Assembly: GCA_050248495.1 (NCBI GenBank)
Contig: JBFWSG010000011.1
Span: forward strand, 1-64,000
Length of the DNA: 64,000 bases
Source: DASYDU01 sp050248495
GTDB taxonomy: Bacteria; Planctomycetota; Planctomycetia; Pirellulales; Lacipirellulaceae
Direction: 5' to 3'
The position numbers and the translations under genes are program-made. Shown here piece by piece: positions 41,377 to 51,012 of the stretch (positions are counted from its first letter, which is position 1; each line of letters begins with the position of its first letter). The notes beneath the pieces are model-generated. The model ran no database searches and had not been told where the DNA came from. It saw only the letters and a program-made list of their open reading frames with translations.

Positions 41377-44190
41377 GTGAAATCGACACTGATTTTAGTC
41401 GCTCGATCAGCACGAAGGTGTACGCACCGGTCGAGTTTTGCCTGTTCTAAAATCGCTTCGCGGGTCGCCGTTCGCGCGGTAGTGGCCGTGGCGAGCCAGG
41501 TGATTGCGGCAAGCTGCGCATGGTCGGCAGCGCCAGACGCCCTGCCGAAAAATGCCGGTGAGTCCGCGCAGGCCGATGGCTTCGAATTCTTCGAGTCGCA
41601 CATCCGGCCGGTGTTGGTGGAACATTGTTACGAATGCCATTCGGCGGACGCGAAGGTACTGCAGGGCGGGCTGCGGTTGGATACGGCCGAGCAAACGCGG
41701 GCGGGCGGCGATTCGGGACCGGCCGTAGTGCCGCAGAAACCGGGCGAGAGCTTGCTCCTGGCGGCGCTGAAGTACGAGTCGCTCGAAATGCCGCCGAGCG
41801 GCAAGTTGCCGGACGGGGTGATCCAGGATTTCGAGCGTTGGATCGCGATGGGCGCGCCTGATCCGCGGGCAGAGGCGAAGGACGCGACGGCGTCGGAAGC
41901 CGCTCCCCATGCCAACGCACCTAAACAACAACATTGGGCCTTTAAACCGCCGCAACGGGCGGCGATTCCGGCGGTGCGAAACGAAGCCGCGGCGCGCGAC
42001 GAGATTGACCGGTTTGTGCTCGCGCGGCTCGACGCGGCGAACCTGACTCCATCGCCGCCAGCGCCGTCGCGGACGTTGCTGCGGCGGTTGCATTACGATC
42101 TGGTGGGTTTGCCGCCGACGAGCGCCGAGCTGGATGAATTCGCGGCCGACGCTTCTGAAGCGAAATACGAAGCGGCGGTGGATCGCTTGCTCGCGTCGCC
42201 GCGTTTCGGCGAGCGGTGGGCGCGACACTGGCTCGACGTCGCCCGCTACGCGGACACCAAGGGCTACTTGTTTGAGGAAGATCGCAACTACGCGACGGCT
42301 TACAAATACCGCGACTGGGTCATCGAGAGTTTTAATTCTGACCGGCCATTCGATCGCTTCGTCGTCGCGCAGCTGGCGAGCGACCAGGTGAACGACCCGA
42401 GTTGTGCTCCGGCTTCTGGCTTCTTGACGCTCGGGCGGCGGTTTCTCAACAGCCAGGAAGACATCATCAACGATCGGATCGATGTCGTGTCGCGCGGGCT
42501 GATGGGGATGACGGTCGCCTGCGCCCGCTGCCACGATCACAAGTACGACCCGATCAGCGCGGCCGACTACTATGCGATGTATGGCGTGTTCGCCAGCTCC
42601 GAAGAGAAGCCGCGCGAGGATGCACCGCCGGCGCTCACGGATGCGGCGACGCCGTATGATCCGTACGTGTTCCTGCGCGGGAACTCCGGCAGCCGCGGGC
42701 CGAGCGTGCCGCGGCGGTTTCTCACGGTGTTGTCGAAAGCGGGGGAGCCGCAACCGTTCAAGAATGGCAGCGGGCGGTTGGAAATGGCCGAGGCGATCGC
42801 GAGCCGCGACAATCCGCTCACAGCCCGCGTGTGGGTAAACCGCGTCTGGGGACACTTGTTCGGCGCTCCGCTCGTGGGGACGCCGAGCGATTTTGGCGCG
42901 CGCGGTGATCCGCCGACTCATCCGGAGCTGCTGGATTGGCTCTCTTGCGAACTGATGGACGACGGCTGGTCGACGAAGCGGCTCATTCGTCGGATCGTGC
43001 TATCGAACACTTATCGCCAATCGAGCGATCTGCGGCCGGAATGCGCCGCGGTCGACAATGAGAACCGCTTGCTGTGGCGGGCCAATCGGCGGCGGCTGGA
43101 CCTGGAAGAGATGCGCGATTCGCTGCTGGTGGCGGCGGGGCGGCTGGATGAGACGATGGGCGGGCCGAGCGTGTCGATCGTCGACGCGCCCTTCTCGACG
43201 CGGCGCTCGGTGTATGGATTCATCGAGCGACAGAACTTGCCGGCTTTTTTCCGGACGTTCGACTTCGCGAATCCGAACACGCACACGCCGGAGCGGCCGC
43301 TCACCACCTCGCCGCAGCAAGCGCTGTTTCTGCTCAACAGCCCGTATGTGATGGAGCAGTCGATCAAGCTGGCTGAACGGGCAGCCGGGCAGGCGAACTC
43401 AGGAGTTCCGGCAGGTAAACAGCCGGCGGCGGAGCGTGTGCGCCGCATCAATCGCATGTACGAGTTCGCGCTGGGTCGCGAAGCGCATGTCGATGAGCTG
43501 GCCGAGGATCTGGAGTTCGTCGATTTGGGAGAGCCGCCGGCCTCGATCGAGTCACTCGAAAAGCTGGCCTGGGAATTCGGCTGGGGCACGGTCGACGACG
43601 CGACCGGCGCGATCCAGTTTCAGGCGCTGCCCCACTTCGCGGCCGGCGCGTGGCAGGGAGGCGCGGAGCTACCGGACAAAACGCTAGGTTGGGCGATGCT
43701 CAATGCGACGGGCGGCCACCCGGGCGACGCGGCCCATCTGACGATTCGCCGCTGGACCGCTCCCGTGACCGGCGTCGTCCATGTCGAGGGTGTACTCTCG
43801 CACGCGAGTGAGCAAGGGGACGGCGTGCGCGGGCGCGTCGTCGCCAGCCGCGGTGGCGTGAAAGGGGAGTGGACTGCGTATCACGGCGAAGTGGGCACCG
43901 TGGCGGCCGACATTCCGCTGGAGCGCGGCGACAAGATCGACTTCGTCGTCGATGGCCGCGGCGGAATCGAGTACGACACGTTCAATTGGCCGGTGACGGT
44001 GCGGTTGACGTCGCCGGAGACGACATCACCGCAGAAGACTTCGCCGCAAACAACGCCGCCGGACGGCGCCACGGTGCAGATTTGGGATTCGACGAGCGGG
44101 TTCCACGGTCCCTTGGTGTCGCCGCTCTCCCGCTGGGAGCAGCTCGCTCAGGTGTTGTTGATGAGCAACGAGTTCATGTACATCGACTGA
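41377..44190 (+). CDS. PSCyt1/DUF1549/DUF1553 cytochrome protein
   Basis: A 937-residue planctomycete exported protein beginning at GTG. After a hydrophobic signal-like start, residues 70-160 form a cytochrome-c-like PSCyt1 domain with one heme motif CYECH (84-88) and LEMPP as likely axial Met. DUF1549 (PSCyt2) runs from RDEIDRFVLARLDAANLTPSP through GERWARHWLDVARYADTKGY, and DUF1553 (PSD1) from GSGRLEMAEAIASRDNPLTARVWVNRVWGHLFG to EQLAQVLLMSNEFMYID. Just before that end is an extra beta-rich insert of about 150 residues (WEFGWGTVDDATGAIQFQALPHF...FNWPVTVRLTS). The next gene encodes the usual DUF1501 partner. Function in electron transfer or polymer degradation is inferred. Confidence 0.93.
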   Translation: MKSTLILVARSARRCTHRSSFACSKIASRVAVRAVVAVASQVIAASCAWSAAPDALPKNAGESAQADGFEFFESHIRPVLVEHCYECHSADAKVLQGGLRLDTAEQTRAGGDSGPAVVPQKPGESLLLAALKYESLEMPPSGKLPDGVIQDFERWIAMGAPDPRAEAKDATASEAAPHANAPKQQHWAFKPPQRAAIPAVRNEAAARDEIDRFVLARLDAANLTPSPPAPSRTLLRRLHYDLVGLPPTSAELDEFAADASEAKYEAAVDRLLASPRFGERWARHWLDVARYADTKGYLFEEDRNYATAYKYRDWVIESFNSDRPFDRFVVAQLASDQVNDPSCAPASGFLTLGRRFLNSQEDIINDRIDVVSRGLMGMTVACARCHDHKYDPISAADYYAMYGVFASSEEKPREDAPPALTDAATPYDPYVFLRGNSGSRGPSVPRRFLTVLSKAGEPQPFKNGSGRLEMAEAIASRDNPLTARVWVNRVWGHLFGAPLVGTPSDFGARGDPPTHPELLDWLSCELMDDGWSTKRLIRRIVLSNTYRQSSDLRPECAAVDNENRLLWRANRRRLDLEEMRDSLLVAAGRLDETMGGPSVSIVDAPFSTRRSVYGFIERQNLPAFFRTFDFANPNTHTPERPLTTSPQQALFLLNSPYVMEQSIKLAERAAGQANSGVPAGKQPAAERVRRINRMYEFALGREAHVDELAEDLEFVDLGEPPASIESLEKLAWEFGWGTVDDATGAIQFQALPHFAAGAWQGGAELPDKTLGWAMLNATGGHPGDAAHLTIRRWTAPVTGVVHVEGVLSHASEQGDGVRGRVVASRGGVKGEWTAYHGEVGTVAADIPLERGDKIDFVVDGRGGIEYDTFNWPVTVRLTSPETTSPQKTSPQTTPPDGATVQIWDSTSGFHGPLVSPLSRWEQLAQVLLMSNEFMYID

Positions 44191-44229
44191 CAGGCGGATA
44201 TCGCCTCGCAGGCAGACGGAGAATTCGAG

Positions 44230-45660
44230 ATGTCAGGCCAGCTACCGTTCGGACGGCTCACGCGCCGCGAGATGTTGTGCCGCTGCGGCATGGGCTTTGG
44301 CGCGTTGGCGCTGGGCGATTTGATGGCGCAGACGCAAGGGGCGTCGGCCGCGGGCATGAATCCGCTTCTGCCCCGGACGGCCCATTTCCCGGCCACGGCC
44401 AAGCACGTAATCCACATTTTCATGAACGGGGGACCATCGCACGTCGACACGTTCGACCCCAAGCCGGCGCTAAAGAAATATGCCGGTAAGCCAATGCCGA
44501 CCGGTAACCTGGCAACCGAGCGGCCCACCGGCGGGGCCATGCCGTCGCCGTTTAAGTTTCACAAGTATGGGCAGAGCGGCATTGAGGTAAGCGAGATTTT
44601 TCCGAATGTCGCTCGATCGATCGACGACATCGCCGTGATCCGCTCGATGCACGCCGATGCGCCGAGCCACGAACTGTCGCTGCTGTTGATGAACTGCGGC
44701 GATGCGCGGCAGATTCGGCCGAGCCTGGGATCGTGGCTGTGCTACGGCCTGGGCACCGAGAACCAGAATCTGCCGGCGTTCGTGGCGATGTGCCCGAACG
44801 GCTACCCGATTCAGGAGACGCAGAACTGGCAGTCCGGTTTTCTGCCCGGCGTGTACGAAGGGTCGTACATCGATTCGCAGTACACCGAGATCGATCGGCT
44901 GATCGAGCACATCCGCAGCGACCGCACGCTGGCGCCGCAGCAGCGCGAGCAATTGGATTTGCTCGCGCGGATGAACGCCCGCCATCTCCACGCGCACCAG
45001 GACGACGGCGCGCTCGATGCCCGGATTCGTTCGTTCGAGCTGGGCTTCCGCATGCAGACCGAAGCGGCCGAGGCGTTCGACGTGAACCGCGAGCCGCAGC
45101 ACATCCGCGATCTGTACGGACCCGGGGTGCAGGCGCGGCAGCTGTTGATCGCGCGGCGGCTGGTGGAGCGGGGCGTGCGGTTCGTGCAACTTTGGCATGG
45201 CGAGAGCCAGCCGTGGGACAGCCACGACGACCTGGAAATTCAGCACCGCAACCTGGCTCAGCAATGCGACCAGGCGATCGGCGCGCTGCTGGTGGACTTG
45301 AAGCAGCGCGGCTTGCTGGACGAGACGCTCGTCATTTGGGGCGGCGAGTTTGGTCGCACGCCGACGGTGGAGCTGCCCAAGGAAGGATCGAACCAGGGCA
45401 AAGTGAACGGCCGCGACCACAATCACTGGGGTTTCACGACGTGGCTCGCGGGGGGCGGTGTCCGCGGCGGGTACGTGCACGGCGCGACGGACGAGTTCGG
45501 CTTCCGCGCGGTCGAGAATCGCGTCCACGTACACGATCTACACGCCACGATTCTGCATCTGCTCGGGTTCGATCACGAACGGTTCACGTATCGCTACGCG
45601 GGCCGCGATTTCCGGCTGACCGACGTCTACGGGCGGGTCGTACATGAATTGATCGCGTAA
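44230..45660 (+). CDS. DUF1501 protein (sulfatase-like fold)
   Basis: 476 residues. The N-terminus RLTRREMLCRCGMGFGALALGDLM has a twin-arginine-like signal. The body matches DUF1501, an alkaline-phosphatase-superfamily domain: HVIHIFMNGGPSHVDTFDPKPALKKYAGKPMP, DDIAVIRSMHADAPSHELSLLLMNCG, VQLWHGESQPWDSHDDLEIQHRNLAQQCDQAIGALLVDLKQRGLLDETLVIWGGEFGRTP and GRDHNHWGFTTWLAGGGVRGG. Metal-binding Asp/His residues typical of the fold are present. It follows the PSD1 cytochrome by 39 bases, the conserved planctomycete pair. Confidence 0.93.
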   Translation: MSGQLPFGRLTRREMLCRCGMGFGALALGDLMAQTQGASAAGMNPLLPRTAHFPATAKHVIHIFMNGGPSHVDTFDPKPALKKYAGKPMPTGNLATERPTGGAMPSPFKFHKYGQSGIEVSEIFPNVARSIDDIAVIRSMHADAPSHELSLLLMNCGDARQIRPSLGSWLCYGLGTENQNLPAFVAMCPNGYPIQETQNWQSGFLPGVYEGSYIDSQYTEIDRLIEHIRSDRTLAPQQREQLDLLARMNARHLHAHQDDGALDARIRSFELGFRMQTEAAEAFDVNREPQHIRDLYGPGVQARQLLIARRLVERGVRFVQLWHGESQPWDSHDDLEIQHRNLAQQCDQAIGALLVDLKQRGLLDETLVIWGGEFGRTPTVELPKEGSNQGKVNGRDHNHWGFTTWLAGGGVRGGYVHGATDEFGFRAVENRVHVHDLHATILHLLGFDHERFTYRYAGRDFRLTDVYGRVVHELIA

Positions 45661-45705
45661 CGACACACATATTATTCTGTTGGCAAGCAACTTGCGAGGT
45701 TCACC

Positions 45706-48411
45706 ATGCGGCAGGCGGCAATCATGTTGGCGGGGGCGGCGCTATTTCTACTCACGCCAAATTGGGCGGCGGCAGACATTCGGGTCACCGACACACGGTG
45801 CGAGTATCTGACTAACCCGCTGGGCATCGATGCCACACGGCCGCGATTGAGTTGGAAGCTGGAGTCGGGCGAGCGCGGCACACGTCAGACGGCGTACCAG
45901 GTGCTGGTGGCGTCGAGTGCAGGCAAGCTCGCCGCGAATGAGGGCGACCTGTGGAATTCGGGACGCGTCGAGTCGAGCGAATCGTCGCATATCCGATACG
46001 CCGGCAAGCCGCTCTCTTCGACCGAACGGGCCTGGTGGAAAGTCCGCGTGTGGGATCAAGATGGCCGGGAGTCGGCCTGGAGCGACACTGGTACGTGGGA
46101 AATGGCCCTGTTGTCCGCAGACGACTGGCACGGCAAGTGGATCGCACGGAACACGGACACGGGCGAGCAGCCGCTGCCGATCTTTCGCCGCGAGTTCGAC
46201 GTGAAGGGGAAGGTGAAGCGGGCCCGGGCGTACATCACCGGCCTCGGCTACTTCGAGCTCACGGTGAACGGTCAGAAGATCGGCAACCACGAGCTCGATC
46301 CGGGATTCACCCGGTACGATCGCCGCGTATTGTATCTGACGCACGACGTGACCGACGCGCTCCGCGACGGCAAGAACGCGCTCGGCGTGATGCTTGGCAA
46401 CGGCTGGTACAACATGCAATTGAAGACGGCGTGGAACTTCGATCAAGCGCCGTGGCGGGCGGCGCCGCGGCTGCTCGCGGAGCTGCGCGTCGAGTACGAA
46501 GACGGCCGCGTCGAGACGATCGCCAGCGATAAGAGTTGGAAGAATTTCCCGGGGCCGATTACGCGGAATGGCATCTACGGCGGCGAGACTTACGACGCGC
46601 GGCGGGAGCAGCCGGGCTGGAACGAGCCGGGTTTTGACGACGCACATTGGGACGCCGTGGAGGTGGTCGATTCGCCAAGCGGCAAGCTGACCGCGCAGGC
46701 GATGCGGGCGATCGAAGTGGAGCGGGTGCTGGAGCCGGCGAAGGTGACCGAGCCGGCGCCGGGCGTGTTCTTGGTCGACGTGGGTCAGAATCTCGCCGGC
46801 GTGGCGGAGCTGTCGATCGAAGGTCCGGCGGGAACGGAAGTCGTGATGAAGTACGGCGAGCACCTGCATCCGAATGGGCGGCTCGACCAGGCAAACATCG
46901 GCAACAATGTGTGGGAGAAGGGCAAAGAACAGCCCTACCAGACCGACACGTACATCTTGAAGGGGGATGGCCGCGAGACGTGGCACGCGCGGTTCGTCTA
47001 TCACGGGTTCCGGTATGTCGAGGTGACCGGCGCGCCGGGGAAGCTGACGACGGACAATCTGCGGATTCGCTGGATGCACAGCGCGGTGCCGCGCGTCGGC
47101 GAGTTCGCTTGCTCGAATCCGCTGATCAACACGATCGACACGGCGGCGAACTGGTCGTACTTGAGCAATCTCCAAGGGATTCCGACGGATTGCCCGCACC
47201 GCGAGAAGAACGGCTGGACGGGAGACGCGCAGATCGCCTGCGAATTCGGGCTGTTGAACTACGACGGCGTGACGGTGTATGAGAAGTGGATTCAGGACCT
47301 CGCCGATGAACAGCGTCCGGACGGGAACTTGCCCGGCATCGTGCCGACCGGCGGTTGGGGCTATGCCTGGGGCAACGGGCCGGCGTGGGACAGCGCCTTC
47401 ATCTTGATTCCGCGGTATGTGTACGAATACCTCGGCGACTCGTCGCTCCTGGATAAGCACTACGAGCAGCATCGGCGGTATGTCGATTTTCTCACCGCCC
47501 ATTCCAAGGAGGGCATCGTCGAAATCGGGCTCGGCGATTGGTTGTCGTGGAAGACGGATACATCGGCCTCGGTCACGTCGACAGCTTACTACTACGTCGA
47601 CACGCTGATCGTGGCGGAGACGGCACGGCGGCTGGGGCTCGTGGAGGATGCTGAGAGGTACGAGAAGCTGGCCGTATCGATTCGCGCGGCGTTCAACCGC
47701 GAGTTTTACGATGCGGCGACCGCCAGCTATGCGAACGGCAGCCAGGCGGCGCTCAGCTGCGCGCTCTATCAAGGGCTAGCCGAACCAGGCGACCGGCCGG
47801 CGGTGCTCAAGAGCCTCGAGACCGTGATTGCCAAAAATGACGACCACGTCGACTGCGGCATTCTCGGGGCGAAGTACATGATGAATGTGCTCTCGGCCGA
47901 GGGGCGGACCGACCTGGCCTACAAGATCGCCGCGCAGGAGACGCAGCCGGGTTGGGGTTGGTGGTTCAGTCAAGGCGCGACGACGCTCTGGGAGGCCTGG
48001 AAGCAGGAAGGCTCGAACAATCACATCATGTTCGGCGACGTGGCGGCGTGGTTCACGAAGAACCTGGCCGGGATTCAGCCCGATCTCGATTCGCCGGGAT
48101 TCACGCATTTCTTGCTCAAGCCGCAACCGGTGGGCGACCTCACGTGGGCGAAGGCGTCGTACAATTCGATTCGCGGGAAGATTGCCTGCGATTGGAAACT
48201 TGCGGATGGCCAGCTTGCGGTCGATGTGGTCGTGCCGGCGAACACGACGGTGACGTTGTGGCTACCGACGAAGGATCCCGATTCCGTGCGTGAAGGTGGC
48301 CAGTCGCTGGCGGCGGCGAAGGGCGTCGAGATCTCGGGGAGCGAACGCAACGTGGTGCGGTTGAAGCTCGGTTCGGGCAACTATCGATTTACAGCGGCCT
48401 TCGACAAATAG
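45706..48411 (+). CDS. Alpha-L-rhamnosidase, GH78
   Basis: A 901-residue exported glycosidase that removes terminal rhamnose from plant or algal glycans. A signal peptide (MRQAAIMLAGAALFLLTPNWAAA) precedes the N-terminal fibronectin-like domain (EYLTNPLGIDATRPRLSWKLES), two beta-sandwich domains (ARAYITGLGYFELTVNGQKIGNHELDPGFTRYDRRVLY), and the (alpha/alpha)6 catalytic barrel with DCPHREKNGWTGDAQIA, WIQDLADEQRPDGNLPGIVPTGGWGYAWGNGPAWDSA and IGLGDWLSW carrying the catalytic acidic residues. A C-terminal beta domain closes it. It lies 45 bases after the DUF1501 gene, suggesting coordinated polysaccharide use. Confidence 0.95.
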   Translation: MRQAAIMLAGAALFLLTPNWAAADIRVTDTRCEYLTNPLGIDATRPRLSWKLESGERGTRQTAYQVLVASSAGKLAANEGDLWNSGRVESSESSHIRYAGKPLSSTERAWWKVRVWDQDGRESAWSDTGTWEMALLSADDWHGKWIARNTDTGEQPLPIFRREFDVKGKVKRARAYITGLGYFELTVNGQKIGNHELDPGFTRYDRRVLYLTHDVTDALRDGKNALGVMLGNGWYNMQLKTAWNFDQAPWRAAPRLLAELRVEYEDGRVETIASDKSWKNFPGPITRNGIYGGETYDARREQPGWNEPGFDDAHWDAVEVVDSPSGKLTAQAMRAIEVERVLEPAKVTEPAPGVFLVDVGQNLAGVAELSIEGPAGTEVVMKYGEHLHPNGRLDQANIGNNVWEKGKEQPYQTDTYILKGDGRETWHARFVYHGFRYVEVTGAPGKLTTDNLRIRWMHSAVPRVGEFACSNPLINTIDTAANWSYLSNLQGIPTDCPHREKNGWTGDAQIACEFGLLNYDGVTVYEKWIQDLADEQRPDGNLPGIVPTGGWGYAWGNGPAWDSAFILIPRYVYEYLGDSSLLDKHYEQHRRYVDFLTAHSKEGIVEIGLGDWLSWKTDTSASVTSTAYYYVDTLIVAETARRLGLVEDAERYEKLAVSIRAAFNREFYDAATASYANGSQAALSCALYQGLAEPGDRPAVLKSLETVIAKNDDHVDCGILGAKYMMNVLSAEGRTDLAYKIAAQETQPGWGWWFSQGATTLWEAWKQEGSNNHIMFGDVAAWFTKNLAGIQPDLDSPGFTHFLLKPQPVGDLTWAKASYNSIRGKIACDWKLADGQLAVDVVVPANTTVTLWLPTKDPDSVREGGQSLAAAKGVEISGSERNVVRLKLGSGNYRFTAAFDK

Positions 48412-48521
48412 CAATCTAGCGTTGCGGAGCTGAAGTTTACCCGCCATCGCACAGGGCGTATCATAACGCGGCCGATACCTCGCAAATTCGCCACGACTCC
48501 CGCCGCATCGATCGTCCCGCC

Positions 48522-49784
48522 ATGGCGCAACGCCCGCAAGTCGACCCCATCGCGTCGCTGCGCGAGCCGAATTATCTGCTGTTCCTTGTCGGGTCGCTGC
48601 TCTCGAACACCGGAAACCAGATGCGGTCGGTGGCCGTGGGCTGGGAAGTCTATCACCGCACCCGCGAGCCGATCAGCTTGGGGTACGTGGGACTGGTGCT
48701 GGCGCTGCCGGTGATTTTCTTCGCCATTCCGGCCGGGGCGCTCGCGGACCGATACTCGCGCAAGTGGTTGATCATGATCGCGCAGGGGGGGCTGGCCCTG
48801 AGTGGGCTGGGGCTGGCGTGGGCCTCGTGGGCGCATGCCTCGTTGGTTTGGATTTACTTCTTCCTGTTCTGCACGGCGACCTGCCGGGCGCTGGGTTGGC
48901 CGGCGTCGACGGCGATCGTCGTGGGGCTCGTGCCCACGAAGTTGTTTCCGAATGCCACGATGTGGCGGAGCGTGGGATTTCAGCTGGCGGCGACGGTCGG
49001 ACCGCTTTTGGGCGGCTTCCTCTTGGCGTGGTCCGACGCGGTGACGGTCTACGTGCTTGACGCGATATCCAGCGTCATCTTGATCTCCTGCCTGGCGTTC
49101 GTAAAGCCGAAGGCTCAGGAGCGCGTGGCGGAGCCGCATTCGTGGCGGCATTTGATGCAGGGGCTGCAATATCTGCGGCGGCATCCTGTGATTCTCTCGA
49201 CGATGGTGCTCGATATGGTCGCCGTGCTCTTCGGCGGCGTGACGGCGCTCTTGCCGATCTATGCCTCCGACGTCCTCAATGTGGGAGCGACCGGCTTTGG
49301 CTGGTTGCGGGCGATGCCTTCGATCGGCGCGATTGCCATGAGCCTGTTCCTGGCGACGCGGCCACCAATCCAGCGCGCGGGGAAATCGCTATTGTTGGCC
49401 GTCGTGGCGTTTGGCGTGGCGACAATCGTGTTCGGGTTCTCGAAGTCGTATCCGCTGTCGCTGGCGATGCTGTTCCTGCTGGGGGCGGCCGACAACATCT
49501 CGGTGGTGATCCGCTCGACGGTGCTGCAGCTGATGACGCCCGACTCGATGCGGGGGCGGGTGTCGGCGGTGGGCATCATCTTTATCGGCACGAGCAACGA
49601 GATCGGCGAATTCGAATCGGGCGTGGCGGCGCAGTGGATCGGTCTGTTGCCGGCGGTGGTCGGCGGCGGGTTCATGACGCTGTTGACTGTGGCGGTCGTG
49701 GCCAGGGCGTGGCCGGAATTGGTGCGGCTGGGGTCGCTCGAACACCTGGAACCGCCGGAACAGGTGGAGCAGGTCGTGGGGTAG
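48522..49784 (+). CDS. MFS transporter, EntS/TetA-like
   Basis: A 420-residue twelve-helix permease. NYLLFLVGSLLSNTGNQMRSVAVGWEVYHRT is the first helix with the usual N/Q motif, and AGALADRYSRKWLIMIAQGG is the conserved MFS motif A (G-x3-D-R-x-x-R). The later half has the KSLLLAVVAFGVATIVFGFSKSYPLSLAMLFLLGAADNISVVIRSTVLQL pattern seen in EntS-type exporters. Substrate cannot be told from sequence. Its position 110 bases after the GH78 gene makes sugar transport or an unrelated export role equally possible. Confidence 0.88.
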   Translation: MAQRPQVDPIASLREPNYLLFLVGSLLSNTGNQMRSVAVGWEVYHRTREPISLGYVGLVLALPVIFFAIPAGALADRYSRKWLIMIAQGGLALSGLGLAWASWAHASLVWIYFFLFCTATCRALGWPASTAIVVGLVPTKLFPNATMWRSVGFQLAATVGPLLGGFLLAWSDAVTVYVLDAISSVILISCLAFVKPKAQERVAEPHSWRHLMQGLQYLRRHPVILSTMVLDMVAVLFGGVTALLPIYASDVLNVGATGFGWLRAMPSIGAIAMSLFLATRPPIQRAGKSLLLAVVAFGVATIVFGFSKSYPLSLAMLFLLGAADNISVVIRSTVLQLMTPDSMRGRVSAVGIIFIGTSNEIGEFESGVAAQWIGLLPAVVGGGFMTLLTVAVVARAWPELVRLGSLEHLEPPEQVEQVVG

Positions 49785-49814
49785 GGGCAGTTCAGAATTC
49801 TGGGATACCGAGCG

Positions 49815-50099
49815 ATGAAGACAGAAGGACGGCTCCTGAAGGTGATCCGCATCTGCGGAGTCTTACAGGTCATTGCATTTGGCCTCAGCTTGCTCTGTGT
49901 GCCGGCATGGTCCAGTGCGATGGGCGACAGGATTCGCAGTTCGCCGCCCGATGATTTGTATATCGTTGCGAGCCAGAGTTTTTCAGGTTTTGCATGGCTC
50001 TTCGGCGGAACGCAGGCATTTTTGGCGGGGATTGTTCTCCTGTGTTCATCGATTGCAATCAGGCGGTCCACGTCAGGAAACAAAGCCGTGCAGTCTTGA
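49815..50099 (+). CDS. Small hypothetical membrane protein
   Basis: 94 residues with an N-terminal helix (VLQVIAFGLSLLCVPAW), a polar loop (GDRIRSSPPDDLYIVASQ) and a second helix (GFAWLFGGTQAFLAGIVLLCSSIAI) before a basic tail. GATACCGAG precedes the ATG, a weak ribosome site. A GGCTGGT...ACCAGCC stem-loop 20 bases after the stop may end the transcript. No family recognised. Confidence 0.5.
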   Translation: MKTEGRLLKVIRICGVLQVIAFGLSLLCVPAWSSAMGDRIRSSPPDDLYIVASQSFSGFAWLFGGTQAFLAGIVLLCSSIAIRRSTSGNKAVQS

Positions 50100-50331
50100 T
50101 GTGGCGTCAAGCGTAGGCTGGTAGCCCTCCAAACCACCAGCCGTCGAAGTAGCTCGGCGGATGCAAGCGGCGTCGGCGGCGCGCGTGGCAACTGCTTCTC
50201 CGGCCGGCCTGTAACTACTGCGTCAATGACGCGTAATAGAATGCTGTAATTTAAGTTTGGTTTTCCCGAGGCGGGCCGGCGACGTGGTGCGTGCGTTCCG
50301 CCGGGAATTGTTTTGTACGAAGGAGTTTTTG

Positions 50332-50634
50332 ATGTACGACATGAAAAATCTGGCCAAGTTTCCGCGGCTGGGTGAATTGGCTCCCGAGGCCTTTCAGGCT
50401 TTCGTGGCGTTCGACGAGGCGGCATTTCGCGGCGGCGTGATTCCGCTCAAATACAAGGAATTGATGGCCGTCGCGGTCGCGCTGACGACACAATGCCCAT
50501 ACTGCATCGAGATTCACTCCAAAAAAGCCAAGAAGGCGGGCGCCACCGAACAGGAGATCGCCGAGACCACGCTGATCGCAGCCGCACTACGGGCCGGCGG
50601 CGCGATGACGCATGGGACGCACGCGCTGGAGTGA
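50332..50634 (+). CDS. Carboxymuconolactone decarboxylase/AhpD-like protein
   Basis: 100 residues from the ATG at 50332, preceded by GGAG. The AhpD core MAVAVALTTQCPYCIEIHSKKAKKAGATEQEIAETTLIAAALRAGGAMTHG carries the CxxC-x3-His redox motif (CPYCIEIH), and KYKELMAVAV is the usual helix before it. Members of this group act as thiol peroxidase-coupled reductants or unknown oxidoreductases. An upstream ATG at 50257 is in frame but adds non-family residues. No AhpC is nearby. Confidence 0.85.
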   Translation: MYDMKNLAKFPRLGELAPEAFQAFVAFDEAAFRGGVIPLKYKELMAVAVALTTQCPYCIEIHSKKAKKAGATEQEIAETTLIAAALRAGGAMTHGTHALE

Positions 50635-50682
50635 CTGGCGATATTTGCCGAACGGCCAGAGGCGATAAATGAGTTTAATCGA

Positions 50683-51012
50683 CTACAGCTCGCCCGGCGT
50701 TAAATAGTCCTGCGCAAGATGCCGAATGGCCACGACGTATACCACGTCGCGCCGGACTTCGAAGACGGCCCGATGCGTTGCTCTAGGGCCGATGCCGTAG
50801 GGCAATTAGCGGACAACATGTGGCAAGGAATAGAATGCGTTCTCAGGAGCCAAACGATGCTGCTCGGGGTTATCGGCGAGCGAGTCAAGTGCCGCTTCGA
50901 AGCCGTCCAGCCAGCGCATGGCCTGTTCTTAGCTGCGGTTTGTGGACCACCAGAGTGCTGCGGAAGTCATTTGCAGCCTTGCCTTTGACGTCAGGACAAC
51001 CTGATACGTCAT
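50683..51012 (-). pseudogene. RelE/ParE-family toxin with two in-frame stops
   Basis: A single uninterrupted reading frame of 109 codons, without any shift, matches a complete RelE/ParE toxin: MTYQVVLTSKARLQ at the start, EQAMRWLDGFEAALDSLADNPEQH in the middle and THRAVFEVRRDVVYVVAIRHLAQDYLTP at the end. It is broken by TAA at 50929-50931 (codon 28) and TAA at 50806-50808 (codon 69, after HVVR where a Gln codon CAA is usual). The start overlaps the antitoxin stop (ATGA), the normal coupling of these modules, so it was once an active operon. Point mutation without deletion suggests recent inactivation. Confidence 0.8.

Noticed and set aside
50683..51012. Stop-codon recoding (TAA as Gln) in the toxin gene
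   Set aside because: All other genes in the window use TAA as a normal stop (for example at 391 and 45658), so nonsense mutation is the simple explanation.
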